Under the pieces are notes generated by a model. It had not been told where the DNA came from. It saw only the letters and a list, made by a program, of their open reading frames with translations, and searched no databases. Positions 48,901-55,389 of a stretch of DNA of 64,000 nt are shown here, in pieces. The stretch's first letter is position 1. The number at the start of each line of letters is the position of its first letter. The translations under genes were made by a program, and so were the position numbers. The DNA is taken from NCBI RefSeq assembly GCF_921293095.1, contig NC_060253.1:97667073-97731072 (forward strand). The letters are read 5' to 3'. Source of the DNA: Ischnura elegans. Its lineage: Eukaryota; Arthropoda; Insecta; Odonata; Coenagrionidae.

Positions 48901-51739
48901 CATTTCTCACCGTCATGCTTGTCCTTGCCACAGCGCGGGCAGGTGTTCTTGCCCTCACATCGCGGTGCGATGTGGCCGAATTTTTGGCATTGAAAGCAAC
49001 GCATCGGGTTGGGAAAGAAAGGTCTCACAGGTACCGATTCATAGCCTAGGTAGACTTTGCTCGGGATTTTATCCAAACCGAACGTGAGGATTACCGAGGT
49101 AGTATTAATCACTTCACCGTTACGCTTCGTTGTAAGTCGTCGACAATCAATGACACCCTGGGAAGCCATCTCCTTCTTAATTTCGTCTGGTTCGACATAT
49201 AGTAGGTCGTAGTGGCTTATCACACCCCTAGATGTATTTAGAGTACGGTGGATCTCGACATTGATTGGTATATCGTGCAACTTTTCTACTTTTAACAATT
49301 TTTCGGCTTGTACGTTATTGGCTGTTTCGATTAATAGGGAACCATCTCTAAGTTTCTTTACTGAGTTTGGCTCTCCTGGAATGATGGCTTGAAGTGCTTT
49401 TTTAATGAAGAAGGGAGAAACCTTTTTCAAATTTTCGCCGTCCTTGGAGCATTTCAATGACAGAAACCGTTTTGCTCTTTCGAATAACTGTTCTCCTCCG
49501 CCCGTGTCCGGGCGGGATCTCTTTGGTGGAGGAAGAATTTCAGACTCCATGCTACGTTATATTTCATCCCCTGGGCTCCCCACCCACCACGGAGCCACAC
49601 ATTCGGGACGCCACACCGAGATTCGGTGTGGTCGCCAGGGCTACCCAAGGGACATAGGAACCTTCGAAAGGGGGTCTCTTTCGGGTTAGAACCTCCAGCG
49701 CGGGGGCCCTCCGAACCCACACGCCTTCAGCCGCCCTACGGAGACCCCCATATCTCCAGCACTAACCCGTCCTGGCGTACGCTCGGAAGGAGCCGCCAAG
49801 CTCCCCAGCCGCCAGGAGCCGATTGACCGAGCTGGGCTCTTCTCGGCCGCCCGTTTTGCGGGGAATCCAGGGCCGAAGTGGGGTGTTGAACTCCGGCCCA
49901 TACCGGGTATCCGACGCCCAGCTGGGTGCCGGAGAGCTCACCCACCAGGATCCCCTTCTCCCCCACGTACGGGTCTCCACGCACGGCAAACACGTGGGTG
50001 ATTCTGGACGCCAGATCTTACGGCTACTCAGAGCAGCAGAGTCACATGCTGTCTGGACACTATCCAAGCGAGCGACGGGGTTTTTTAACGAGCTTTTCTC
50101 CTCGGTGGGCTCGGGTCCGTGGGGGCGCGGCTCCCCAAAGGAAGAGATAACTCTCCTCCCCCCGTGCGGGGGGTTGTCAATGATTTAGGTTTATTGTGGA
50201 GGACAAAGCTGACCTGTGGGAATGGTACCTGCCAAGGTGGGTTGTCCGAATTCCCAATGGGGTAAACTTCTTGGAGTATAAACTCACTGTCAAAGATAAA
50301 ATTATTAAATGTAATACTCAAAGATAAAATTATTAAATGTAATATCCACGGAAAAACGAAATCCGCTTCGATTCGACCATTCGCCAAGTCTATTAAAAGT
50401 CAGCTGGATGACTCGTGCGGCACTGGCAAGTGTGGACGAAAATGGCCAAGTCGTCCACGAATAGGGAGCCCATCACTGGTTTTCTGACGCACTCTGTGAC
50501 GTCATTTATCGCAATAGCAAAGAGCGTGACGCCAAGTACAGAGCCTTGTGGAACCCCACTATTTTGTGTGTAAAAACCGGATGATTACATAGTCTCACTC
50601 TAAAAACACGGTTTGAAAAAAAACTTTTTGATAAAAACTGGAAGATTTCCTCTTAAGTCCCACTCGTGGGGTAAAGTTGTCGCTTGCCAAAAAAAAGAGG
50701 TCGCGGGTTCGAGTCCCGCCTGGGTAGGTTCCCCCTATCCAGGGCATGGTTGTTCGTGAACGCGTATTTGTATTTAAAAAATTGCTGAAAAGCCCCGATT
50801 TAAATGCCAAATTGGTATGAAAATAAATAAATAGCTAAGCCTAGCGCGTCGCCCCCCGAGGCTCTTAACCAAATTCGTTTCACATCTGTGTAACGCTTCC
50901 TGCACTCTCGAGGCATTTTTTGACGAATCACATAGCTTTCATGTTGAATAAAAACTTTTGGGTTAAGTCGCTGCGTCAGTTCTTGGGTGGCCCCAACGTT
51001 TCTCGACCGATGCTGGTCGCTTTCATAAGGGATTCTGAAATAGCCCAAAAGTTTTTATTCAACTTGACGAGTACCCGCGAAAGTTTAAACGAAGAATCAC
51101 GTAGCTTTCCTTTGTATTTCACTAAGTTCACGGATTAATTCTTTCCGCACATGATCCCATATGCTCGCTTCTTATTGAAGGTGACGCCGGACGAGTGAAC
51201 TTTTCTTTTACTCTCTCGTCTGAAACTCTTCCCACAATATTTCTGGTATGGTATGTGGAGGAGGCGACCGACAGCTAAGGTAATTCGCGCCATGAGAGGA
51301 AGGTGGAGGGAAACCCGGCGTCGACATTACCCTACTTTTTAACGAAACACGCCAAAGCAGCAGCTTAACGTCCCATCCGACAAAATGAGTGCTACACTTA
51401 AAGTGCCCTCCACAAGACACTCAAGCCGGGATCGAGCATCCTGTGAAAATTCTTTGCCACCGTCGGGATTTCAACCCGTTTCGACAGGGCGGGAAGCCAG
51501 CAATCTGTTCACCACGACAACCCGATTCCCAAATATTTCATTTGGGCGTTTTTATGAACTTATAAAAGGAGCGATGGTCTGATAGAGTGCATGTTTTTTT
51601 CTGTTTGCAGATGCCGAACACGGGTGCGGTTGCGACGCTCACAAGTGGCGGCATCGGAAGCACCAGAATCACCGTTCACCTCGAGTCCTCATTTACCAAG
51701 GGACTTTCCTTCTCCATCAAACTCATGGGTCAAAGATGA
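36845..51739 (+). CDS. MBF2-family small secreted protein, copy B
   Basis: Exons 36845-36955, 38238-38375 and 51611-51739 join into 125 residues. MFARTSTLLLLAVLALGAAG is a signal peptide. After ASKEKQLRDDIIACSTQ comes exon 2, PGDEVLAHFQVSDEGHNLGK, ASLDITYPPEDEPEATA, INCIIVKDL. Exon 3 is MPNTGAVATLTSGGIGSTRI, TVHLESSFTKGLSFSIKLMG, QR, stop TGA. All junctions are phase 0, as in copy A, and exon 2 is the same length. The 13.2 kb second intron contains several LINEs and a SINE; exon 3 is assigned to this gene because no other exons 1-2 lie on this strand and the phase fits. AATAAA is at 51830. Divergently arranged with copy A; an old duplication judging by sequence differences. No defect seen. 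Confidence 0.86.
36956..38237 (+). other. MBF2 copy B intron 1
   Basis: 1282 bp, with a SINE remnant (37185-37345) and nothing else recognised. Acceptor CTCGTTGCAG|CCGGGC. Confidence 0.7.
37185..37345 (-). repeat. tRNA-derived SINE fragment
   Basis: Plus-strand CGAAAAGGCGACCACGGTTT, AGGTGCACTTGAAGTGCCCT, AAGGCACTCAATCAGGGATC and AATCTCTGCCACC match the body; the tRNA head is absent. Confidence 0.65.
38238..38375 (+). CDS. MBF2 copy B exon 2
   Basis: 138 bp, 46 codons, bounded by GTTGCAG|CCG and GACTTG|GTGAGC. Shares QVSDEGH-LGK-SLD, YPPE-EPE, INCI-VKDL with copy A. Confidence 0.93.
39156..39767 (+). pseudogene. LINE endonuclease C-terminal part and linker
   Basis: In frame: CLYKKTADKDALLNLLQVCG, CHTKSCSSLLDIICVDD, SCHDQVFVTY (equivalent of the SDH motif of APE-type nucleases), FRNFKNFDEEKFIGDLCQIN, HAPIRSVRVTHPPTPWLTPE. 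The frame is lost in an A8 run at 39722-39729, where the reverse transcriptase frame takes over, so a one-base slip has split the ORF. Confidence 0.7.
39718..41502 (+). CDS. CR1/L2-type reverse transcriptase (downstream part of ORF2)
   Basis: 594 codons with no internal stop, TAA at 41500-41502. Motifs: DDFRPIGILCAFAKIFERIV, LLNPLQSGFRGRHSTQTALS, VLFDFTKAFDSVCHELLLRK (motif A), GMVQGSVLSPLLFSLFINDL (motif B), YHLYADDFQIYRHSS (catalytic), LNDKKTTAIIIGS, and a C-terminal ASRIWNSLPAQIRS block. These fit the CR1/L2/Kiri cluster; the exact clade is not resolved. ATG 39718 is not a natural start, because the frame simply continues from the endonuclease part after a slip in an A-run. The long open frame suggests moderate age. 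Confidence 0.85.
   Translation: MQKKYFKCTLGKKGDPKSMWKSIRNLGILPPKTNSNILNIHPDVLNNQFVKNEPQISLEPHIPPPANHNQFFFSHVSSSSVFRACKKITSNAKGYDKIPISCIKKALPVILPSLLNIIDTSLQTAHYPATWKHSLIHPIAKCPQPSTPDDFRPIGILCAFAKIFERIVFQQLNSYTSTANLLNPLQSGFRGRHSTQTALSKITEDIREAMDKRQVTILVLFDFTKAFDSVCHELLLRKLSTLNFSKSAVDWFRSYLSGRTQAVVVKSNLQSNWIPNPVGMVQGSVLSPLLFSLFINDLPDVLMHCDYHLYADDFQIYRHSSPSNINNSIALINEDIERINSWAQANHLVLNDKKTTAIIIGSNYFFSQLDHENLPKIRLGTTYAYEETVKNLGVIFDRTLSWKPQTNYARRKILGSLHQLVRAREILTPDIRISLVKTLVFPHLDYGTALFTNQDDANNNRLQLAMNSAVRFIYDLKKWDHISNYYNRLNWLKYKERRTLHIITLAISILTTGYPPYLYEKFVRKSEVHNIPTRNHNIDLHIPKHHTPHMNKSFIVTASRIWNSLPAQIRSSTNINRFKHSTYGFLKNASLSPG
42322..42846. repeat. possible MITE with imperfect terminal repeats
   Basis: The left end CCCGTATGACACCCCAATTT and right end (reverse complement) CCCGTGTGACACTTTCTAAT are followed on both sides by TTATTG-AC/CAAT words. 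The interior is rich in 'CCAAT/ATTGG' pieces. Superfamily and target duplication unclear. Confidence 0.4.
42970..43380 (-). mobile_element. LINE 3' fragment, RTE-like, decayed
   Basis: Minus strand gives pieces equivalent to the C terminus at 25430-25690: an ALRKIYGP-like stretch (KNIWSSPRR), WIGQVERINN and KRRPRGGPKKWWMDNIINQ. Several stops and frame shifts. It abuts the 3' tail of the old I-LINE at 43380. Confidence 0.6.
44601..48302 (-). CDS. I-clade ORF2: endonuclease, reverse transcriptase, RNase H
   Basis: 1233 residues, ATG 48302 to TAG 44601. The APE-type endonuclease occupies about 1-230: LQWNMNGF, CLQETH (E35), MGDFNAH, GSDHYPIS. Reverse transcriptase is about 480-760: NNYRPISLTSCVCKVMERMV, GVFFDLEKAYDRVW, NGVPQGSVLSVTLFAIAIND, LFVDDLAIF (about 670). 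RNase H is about 955-1090: FVYTDGSKSDTACGC, TAELTAIRIAL, CTDSYSAL, HVGIPGNEKADSAAKDAL, so all acidic catalytic positions are present. A C-terminal zinc-binding motif lies at about 1170-1195: CLNCDCPLTVRHILTDC. EEP+RT+RNase H in this order is the I group, which inserts by target-primed reverse transcription. No internal stop. Confidence 0.95.
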   Translation of the reverse strand: MNFILQWNMNGFYRHKEELVVSIRDYNPVCICLQETHFKLTDKTVLKGFKFFRHDDTSGQRAQGGVAIAIREALYTSRVQLDTPLQAIAVTVHAPEAITLCNVYLPEGAPVSRVNLESLVRQLPRPYVLMGDFNAHDTLWGSSRTQCNQRGHIVTNFINDLNLFLLNTGEKTRFNSFNGTFSCIDLSITTGGLMPRLEWSVHKDLCGSDHYPISITKGGGFIHRPTQPSNWVVRKANWSLFKRNFYFNHDDNVNGVGNIKVLTDNILEAANSTVPRSKCKSHRPTVPWWNEECAKAIQVRKRALRIFSKYPTATNLTAFRRLRAKARQVVKEAKKASWEEFVCSINHRTPISNIWRKIKSISGSNHNPAISSLKETDRVLTTPPEISECFGRRLAETSRNGSYDEPFRTLKEQNETIPLTFNPRDSGEVYNDPFSLWELTSAILESRDGSPGIDKVHNAFLRNVPKEALPHMLRSLNQIWSEGSFPDPWRESIVVPILKQGKDGSDPNNYRPISLTSCVCKVMERMVNRRLVWWLERRNLLSDIQCGFRRGRSTSDHLVRTDSFIQEAFLLRQNVIGVFFDLEKAYDRVWRYKILKTLDKWGFKGNLPIFIKNFLYARVFKVRIGEYLSTLYPQENGVPQGSVLSVTLFAIAINDVTECIRSPVMGSLFVDDLAIFCRSSKLTNASRLIQLTLNKLSVWSQRNGFRFSTEKTKCIHFYRGRGVQAPPSLYLNGNELPYVENARFLGMTLDRRLNWREHFRALRDKCFKVLNILRFLSHSTWGADRTSMLMLYRALVRSRLDYGSIVYSSARETYMKPLSTVHNTGLRLATGAFRTSPVLSIYADTGEPPLVNRRETLMCNYATKILSAPNHPCFNIISHPLLLDLFNRKTRSTKPLSVRFRNLIAERNFTLPATYPTGYSNVPPWLIPRPALRLDLTRCSKSTTMPGEYQQLFKKFRAENSESTFVYTDGSKSDTACGCAVVSPYHGVLKAKLHPYCSIFTAELTAIRIALRSIKNSVASFMICTDSYSALQSISLYSPCHPIVQDIQSTLLSLSKKGTTISFAWVPGHVGIPGNEKADSAAKDALRSPDTDFQLMPAEDLGNAMRGMIRQNWKTQWLEIQNNKLREIKPVITAWQTSIRNVRREEVVLTRLRIGHCLLTHSYLFTEERIQPQCLNCDCPLTVRHILTDCARYRTARVNHNLGVNLAEVLGDTPENISRLIAFLHSTRLFNKI
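48378..49550 (-). CDS. I-clade ORF1: gag-like nucleic-acid-binding protein
   Basis: 390 residues, ATG 49550 to stop 48378. The N terminus is basic (PPPKRSRPD). Residues about 60-160 resemble the PRE/RRM-like fold of these ORF1s (LRDGSLLIETANN, EKLLKVEKLHDIPINVEIHR, LNTSRGVI). Three zinc knuckles follow: C185-FQC-H193-C198, C204-PRC-H212-C217 and C223-VNC-H-C237 (CVNCEGTHPSYSRDC). The Lys/Thr-rich tail is low complexity. In I elements ORF1 binds the element RNA. It lies 75 nt upstream of ORF2. Confidence 0.9.
   Translation of the reverse strand: MESEILPPPKRSRPDTGGGEQLFERAKRFLSLKCSKDGENLKKVSPFFIKKALQAIIPGEPNSVKKLRDGSLLIETANNVQAEKLLKVEKLHDIPINVEIHRTLNTSRGVISHYDLLYVEPDEIKKEMASQGVIDCRRLTTKRNGEVINTTSVILTFGLDKIPSKVYLGYESVPVRPFFPNPMRCFQCQKFGHIAPRCEGKNTCPRCGKDKHDGEKCSSEPYCVNCEGTHPSYSRDCPVMKDERRIMEIKTLERIPYSEARMKYRSQMAPTFSKSYSQIVATTTKKTTCTISTQTYNDFRIESTKMPTREQKKTEKQINKVTDRKSHPKAVSPKENPKSTSGDAGNKRDKTPPPTSSKDAQYDAMEEDLCVSDTEVFQARIKQRKQRLKR
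49551..50171 (-). promoter_or_regulatory. 5' UTR and likely internal promoter of the I-clade LINE
   Basis: The 621-bp leader is markedly GC-rich compared with the flanks. It starts CCCCGCACGGGGGGAGGAGA on the minus strand, which can form a terminal GC hairpin (CCCCGCACGGGG). I elements use an internal promoter at the 5' end; its exact sites cannot be read here. Many long spurious frames on both strands reflect base composition. Confidence 0.6.
50655..50835 (+). repeat. second tRNA-derived SINE type, partial
   Basis: GTCGCGGGTTCGAGTCCCGC contains a perfect B box (GGTTCGAGTCC) with T-arm pairing, followed by CTGGGTAGGTTCCCCCTATC and an AAATAAATAAATAG tail. The A box is poor (GGGTAAAGTTGTCGC). 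It is not an intact tRNA: no anticodon arm is seen. Confidence 0.5.
51255..51530 (-). repeat. tRNA-derived SINE, near full length
   Basis: Plus-strand ACCGACAGCTAAGGTAATTC, AACCCGGCGTCGACATTACC, CAGCTTAACGTCCCATCCGA, AAGTGCCCTCCACAAGACAC, CGTCGGGATTTCAACCCG. It lies only about 80 bp upstream of exon 3 of MBF2 copy B. Confidence 0.8.
51611..51739 (+). CDS. MBF2 copy B exon 3
   Basis: 42 codons and TGA. Shares HLESSFTKGLSFS-K-MGQ with copy A exon 3. Acceptor TGTTTGCAG|ATG; the ATG is an internal Met codon, not a start. Confidence 0.93.
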   Translation: MPNTGAVATLTSGGIGSTRITVHLESSFTKGLSFSIKLMGQR

Positions 51740-51829
51740 TGGAATGGGCGTTTAAAACACTCACTCGCTACTTACAACTGCTGACCGAGCAAAAAACTCT
51801 TTCGCCCACAATGTATGATCCGGTAATGC

Positions 51830-51835
51830 AATAAA
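51830..51835 (+). terminator. MBF2 copy B polyadenylation signal
   Basis: AATAAA lies 90 nt after the stop codon, followed by T-rich sequence. An I-LINE insertion begins 80 bp further on. Confidence 0.7.
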
Positions 51836-51903
51836 ATATTTATCTGACATCACGATGTTATCCACTTATTTTGCTGTTTCGAAGTGCATTTACCCTTTCG
51901 AAC

Positions 51904-52349
51904 TGATTTAATCAAGTAGTAGTAGCAGTATTTAAATTTAGGGTGCATCGACGGCTAGGTCATTTCGCACCACTACTGTGTAATTTATTTCCAAAACTTA
52001 TGTAGAAAGAGAGCCACTGCATATGGTGTCTTCGTACAAAGAGTGATCATAATTAGAGTTTATTAAAAATATTTATTTCTTTAAGGAACTGAAATGTATA
52101 ATTTAAGTTAGTATGGTGGTCTCCTAAAAGGGCTTCTAGGTCTCCCCCTAGATAAATCCGTCTTCCCACGTCGCGGTACTTAACGCAATCTATCAGTGTC
52201 TAATATTTAATGGGCACCTACAATCATCACATTGGGGAGGTTCTTTCTCTTCAGTAAAGAGATACGCATTGGTCAAAGGGCTGTGCCCTATCCTCAACGG
52301 TGTGAGTACTACCTCCTCTCTCCGATTGCTATGGGAATGATTTAATCAA
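51904..52349 (-). mobile_element. 5'-truncated I-clade LINE with 12-bp target duplication
   Basis: The body 51916-52337 lies between two copies of TGATTTAATCAA (51904-51915 and 52338-52349). It holds only the tail, hairpin (51942-51971), 3' UTR and the end of ORF2. It is close in sequence to the element at 60950-64000 (shared TCTCCTAAAAGG/TTTCCTAAAAGG, TTTAGGTCTCCCCCTAGAT), so it is the same family. Confidence 0.88.
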
Positions 52350-52474
52350 TTTCCGACCACCGTAGCCATATGGCTACATCGTACACGGGAAAAAAAGTTT
52401 AGGTAGAACTATCGAATTCTGATGAAATAAATCAAACTTTTCGGTTCATATGGCACATCGAAAAATTCAGTAAC

Positions 52475-52521
52475 AATTACCAAACCAGTTTGATAAATTC
52501 TATCAAACTGGTTTGGTAATT
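52475..52521. repeat. perfect 21-bp stem hairpin
   Basis: AATTACCAAACCAGTTTGATA (split here for length: AATTACCAAAC, CAGTTTGATA) at 52475-52495 is exactly inverted at 52501-52521, leaving a 5-nt loop AATTC. No flanking element identified. Confidence 0.8.
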
Positions 52522-52889
52522 CGAAAAAGGCTATTCGGGCTTCCAGCCGGATGGATTCCCTCCATTCTGCCGACGTTTCAAACACGAGTCGCGGTTTTAT
52601 CATCATCAATCATCCGCCATTTTCTCAAACTCGGGAAACAAAATTCTTCCCCCGCAGTATATTCTTCCAAAAGTTCTAAGTAGGCTACCTAGACAGTGCA
52701 AAATTGATAGCATTTTCTCATGCATTCACTGGATGTGATACTGTTCAGATTTTTATAATAAAGATAAAAAAAGATTTTTTCGTCTCATAGAAAAAAGACC
52801 TGACGTGAGAGAACAAGCAGAAATTTTTCATAGCAGTACTGCTGAACCTGCAGAAATTTTAAAATCCGGCATGTACTGTGCAATAGGAT

Positions 52890-54617
52890 TACACCCATGT
52901 CTCGTATAGCGCAATTTCGATTAGCGCAATTTCGATATAGCGCAAATTCGCGGGGAAACATTGCAACGCAGTGTAGCCTAATCAAAAATCTTAAACGCTC
53001 TCATGATAAAACGTGAACTTGCGCTAAGTACACACGAAATTTCTATCATTTTACGCATATTAATATTATTGCTTGCCTCAAATCTTTTTTGTTTATATAT
53101 TAATCGAAATCCATTGCTGTGCAATGGCCAAAAGAATTACTCGTCATTGGGTCTAGATAGCCGGCCTACCGAAGTAATTTATCCCGTCTCCTTTACAGAA
53201 TGATAATAAATAATTTAGATCGTTAATTATGCGAGGGGCTAGTGGAAATGATTTTTTTTTCAGCAATACGGTTTGAGACGTATTTTTTCCGTCATAGGTT
53301 ATCGGGCGGTTGACTTCCAGGTAAAGGGTCTACGCTAAAGCCTTCAAGGTCATCGGTATTCACGGGGGAGAAATGGAGCGGTGGCCGAGTTGCGCATGAA
53401 TAGCATCAACACATAAAAGGGTCCGCTATAGTGTCTCAAACACAATGGCTTCGTTCCCTCCCCGCAGTCGTAGGCCTTGTGCGTCTCAGGAATACAGTTC
53501 AGCAGTGGAAGGTGATGTAGATAGAGCCATACAGAGTAAAAACCAAGAGAATATGGCAAAAAATAGGAATGCGTGTAGAAAAATCAAGAATTTATCAAGA
53601 AAAACTATAAACCTAGAAGAGGAATGGAAAGAGGTCAATTGCTCTGAAACTGGAGAGCGTCAAAGCGATATTGCGCGGAAGTTTAAACGCACGATGCCTT
53701 ATTCTGAATAAAGACGAAGTTAAAACATCAGTGACCTCAGCCGCACCAACTTCAACCATGCGGTCTACACACACGGAAAGTTCATAGTGAATCAGTACAA
53801 AAAGACGAGAGTGGTAATCGCTCCGAGACATTTAGTGAAAACTCCGGTTGGTTCCAGAATTTAAACGGCAAGCAGGTATTTTCAGTGCGGCGATATCAGG
53901 TGAATCTGCAAGTGTTGATAGCGCAGTCACCGCAACATTTTCTGATGAACTACAAGCTGTAATTGAAAGTGGCTCCTTTCCCCCTCAACCAGTTTTTAGT
54001 GTTGACGAGACGATATTGTTTTGGAAAAGAATGCAATCTCGTTCATTCATTTTCAGGGAAGGAAAACCTGGGTCAGGTTTCAAGGTATTTAAAGACTGTT
54101 TCACGTAGCTGCCAATGACTCGGAGGACTTCAAATTAAAATGATTTATCATTCATAAACTCCGCTAGCTACGAAATGGCATTCAAAGTAGCATTTTCCTG
54201 TCATTTCGATGAGCGACAAAAGGGCCTGGGTGACGCAATAGTTGTTTTTAAGACTAGTTTGAAAACTCGTCAACTGCTGGCAACGCATTACGATCCCCTG
54301 AGATGTTAGCCCACCCGCACGACAGGAGGGAATTTCAAAAGCACGTAAGAATTTTTTTTTAACGTGAATAAAAGTCTTCGAATGCGTGCATACTATCTTT
54401 AAAGATGTTTTTAACTATAAAAATTTATATAAATAATGTTTTATAAGGCTTTTTATGGGAATATAGATGTTTTAGAGGAAATTCAATACCCAAGACCTAT
54501 GCTACCAGGAACGCATCCCTATCTTCCCAATGTTAAAATGCTCTCGTATAACGCAAATTCGTATAGCGCAAAGACCCCAAGGAACGCATCCCTTGCGCTA
54601 TACGAGACATGGGTGTA
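52890..54617 (+). mobile_element. Tigger/pogo-type DNA transposon, degenerate
   Basis: The element 52892-54615 (1724 bp) lies between TA dinucleotides. The terminal inverted repeat is CACCCATGTCTCGTATAGCG at both ends. TATAGCGCAAATTCG motifs repeat just inside, as is usual in Tigger-like elements. It encodes a broken CENP-B/Jerky-like transposase on the plus strand. Confidence 0.88.
53445..54105 (+). pseudogene. Tigger-type transposase remnant
   Basis: First piece (53445-53708): KTINLEEEWKEVNCSETGER then QSDIARKF, the N-terminal helix-turn-helix of CENP-B-like transposases. Second piece (53848-54105): ELQAVIESGSFPPQPVFSVD, ETILFWKRMQSRSFI, GSGFKVFKDCFT, which is the DDE_1 start with the first catalytic Asp in VFSVDET. 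About 45 residues are lost between them, with stops, and the rest of DDE_1 after KDCFT is only traceable as fragments. Inactive. Confidence 0.8.
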
Positions 54618-54739
54618 TACGGAGCTGCAGTTTCACACAGAACACTTGCAGCTCAAATTTAAAAAAAAAATAAAGACTTAAAAACTTTTCTGGAGCCAAT
54701 GCGCTATGAGTATTTCATTAAGGGTACAAAGAAAAGCAG

Positions 54740-55110
54740 TGCCGTTTAACTGTCATCTCTTCTGCCCACCGTTGATGCCTTAGACGAACACACAAAGAGA
54801 ACATATTACCAAATTCAGCAGTGGCTTGGAAATAAAAGCATTCAGCCGACAGACAATTGGGGATGGTTCGTAAGGGAAGGTTCATAGCACCTTGTTAAAA
54901 TGAATAAAACGCCAGCTCATAGAGAACTTCGAAATATGATTTTTTGTAATTGTAAAAACAAGTGTGGCGTTTCATAAGGCTGCAGAAAAGTTGAACTATA
55001 TTGCAATTCAACTTGTTCTGGGTGCACTGGTGTGAATTTCAACAATAGGGAACCTGTATTAGAAATAGACAAGGATGACGTCGACCACGACGATGATTAT
55101 GTGAATTAAA
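54740..55110 (+). pseudogene. Cys-rich C-terminal remnant of a dispersed-repeat protein
   Basis: Translation gives YYQIQQWLGNKSIQPTDNWG, WFVREGS, KTPAHRELRNMIFCNCKNKC and CSGCTGVNFNNREPV, then an acidic DKDDVDHDDDYVN end. The WGW, RC-CK-C, CSGC-G order is familiar from unnamed repeat-borne proteins in arthropods. Broken; family and mobilising mechanism unknown. Confidence 0.4.
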
Positions 55111-55389
55111 ATGATTCAAAAAATCACTTTTGTCGCTGTGTGTAAATATTCAGAGTCTTTTTGAGTGAATGAATGTGAAATGAACTGTGATTTGACTTTT
55201 TTCCTATTTATGCCAATTATAGTAGTTAATAAGCAATGCAAGTATGTTACATGGGGTGTTTTTTAAAGGTTGTCCAATTTTCATAATTAAATTGTACATA
55301 TTTCAAGCAACAACATTCTTAAATCAACACCATGTGATAAATGATTCATATTTTTCGGGTTCGAGCAAGAACATGAACTGGACGTTGCC

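Larger units (their letters stand above)
44459..50182 (-). mobile_element. full-length I-clade LINE, 5702 bp, 11-bp target duplication
   Basis: The body 44470-50171 lies between two copies of GGTTGTCAATG (44459-44469 and 50172-50182). Reading minus: 5' UTR of 621 bp (GC-rich), ORF1 49550-48378, 75-nt gap, ORF2 48302-44601, 3' UTR of 131 bp with the GGTGC...GCACC hairpin (44493-44523) and a (CTA)n-type tail. Both ORFs are open over their full expected lengths. It inserted into an older relative in the intron of MBF2 copy B. All the parts expected of an autonomous I element are visible; activity is not shown by sequence alone. Confidence 0.93.
43380..50655 (-). mobile_element. older I-clade LINE, interrupted by a full-length I-LINE
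   Basis: Outer parts are 43380-44469 and 50172-50655. 3' end: GCAGTAGCAGTAA tail and hairpin at 43389-43419. The near part encodes RNase H and C terminus: YTDGSKSERACGCAVV, GYTAELFAMKMAL, ICSDSISAL, FLWVPRHVGVAGNERADSTA (in two frames). Beyond the inserted element the ORF2 resumes (EFILQEVYPIGNSDNPPW, KPKSLTT joined to VAEYQHSF), then jumps by deletion to the VDD region near 50440-50530. A 28-bp tandem duplication sits at 50289-50344. Confidence 0.8.
38376..51610 (+). other. MBF2 copy B intron 2 (13.2 kb)
   Basis: Mostly transposable elements: CR1/L2-like LINE (39130-41850), possible MITE (42322-42846), LINE 3' fragment (42970-43380), an old I-LINE with a full-length I-LINE inside it (43380-50655), and SINEs (50655-50835 and 51255-51530). 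38376-39129 and 41851-42321 hold nothing I recognise. The splice acceptor is TTTGCAG|ATGCCG. Confidence 0.7.

Noticed and set aside
49454-50188. Several 85-120-codon frames on both strands over 49.45-50.2 kb
   Set aside because: They lie in the GC-rich 5' UTR of the I-LINE; stop codons are rare there by composition and no frame has motifs.
50690-50720. Possible tRNA gene (GTCGCGGGTTCGAGTCCCGC)
   Set aside because: Only the T-arm/B-box side is present; no cloverleaf, and the flanks have a SINE-like tail.
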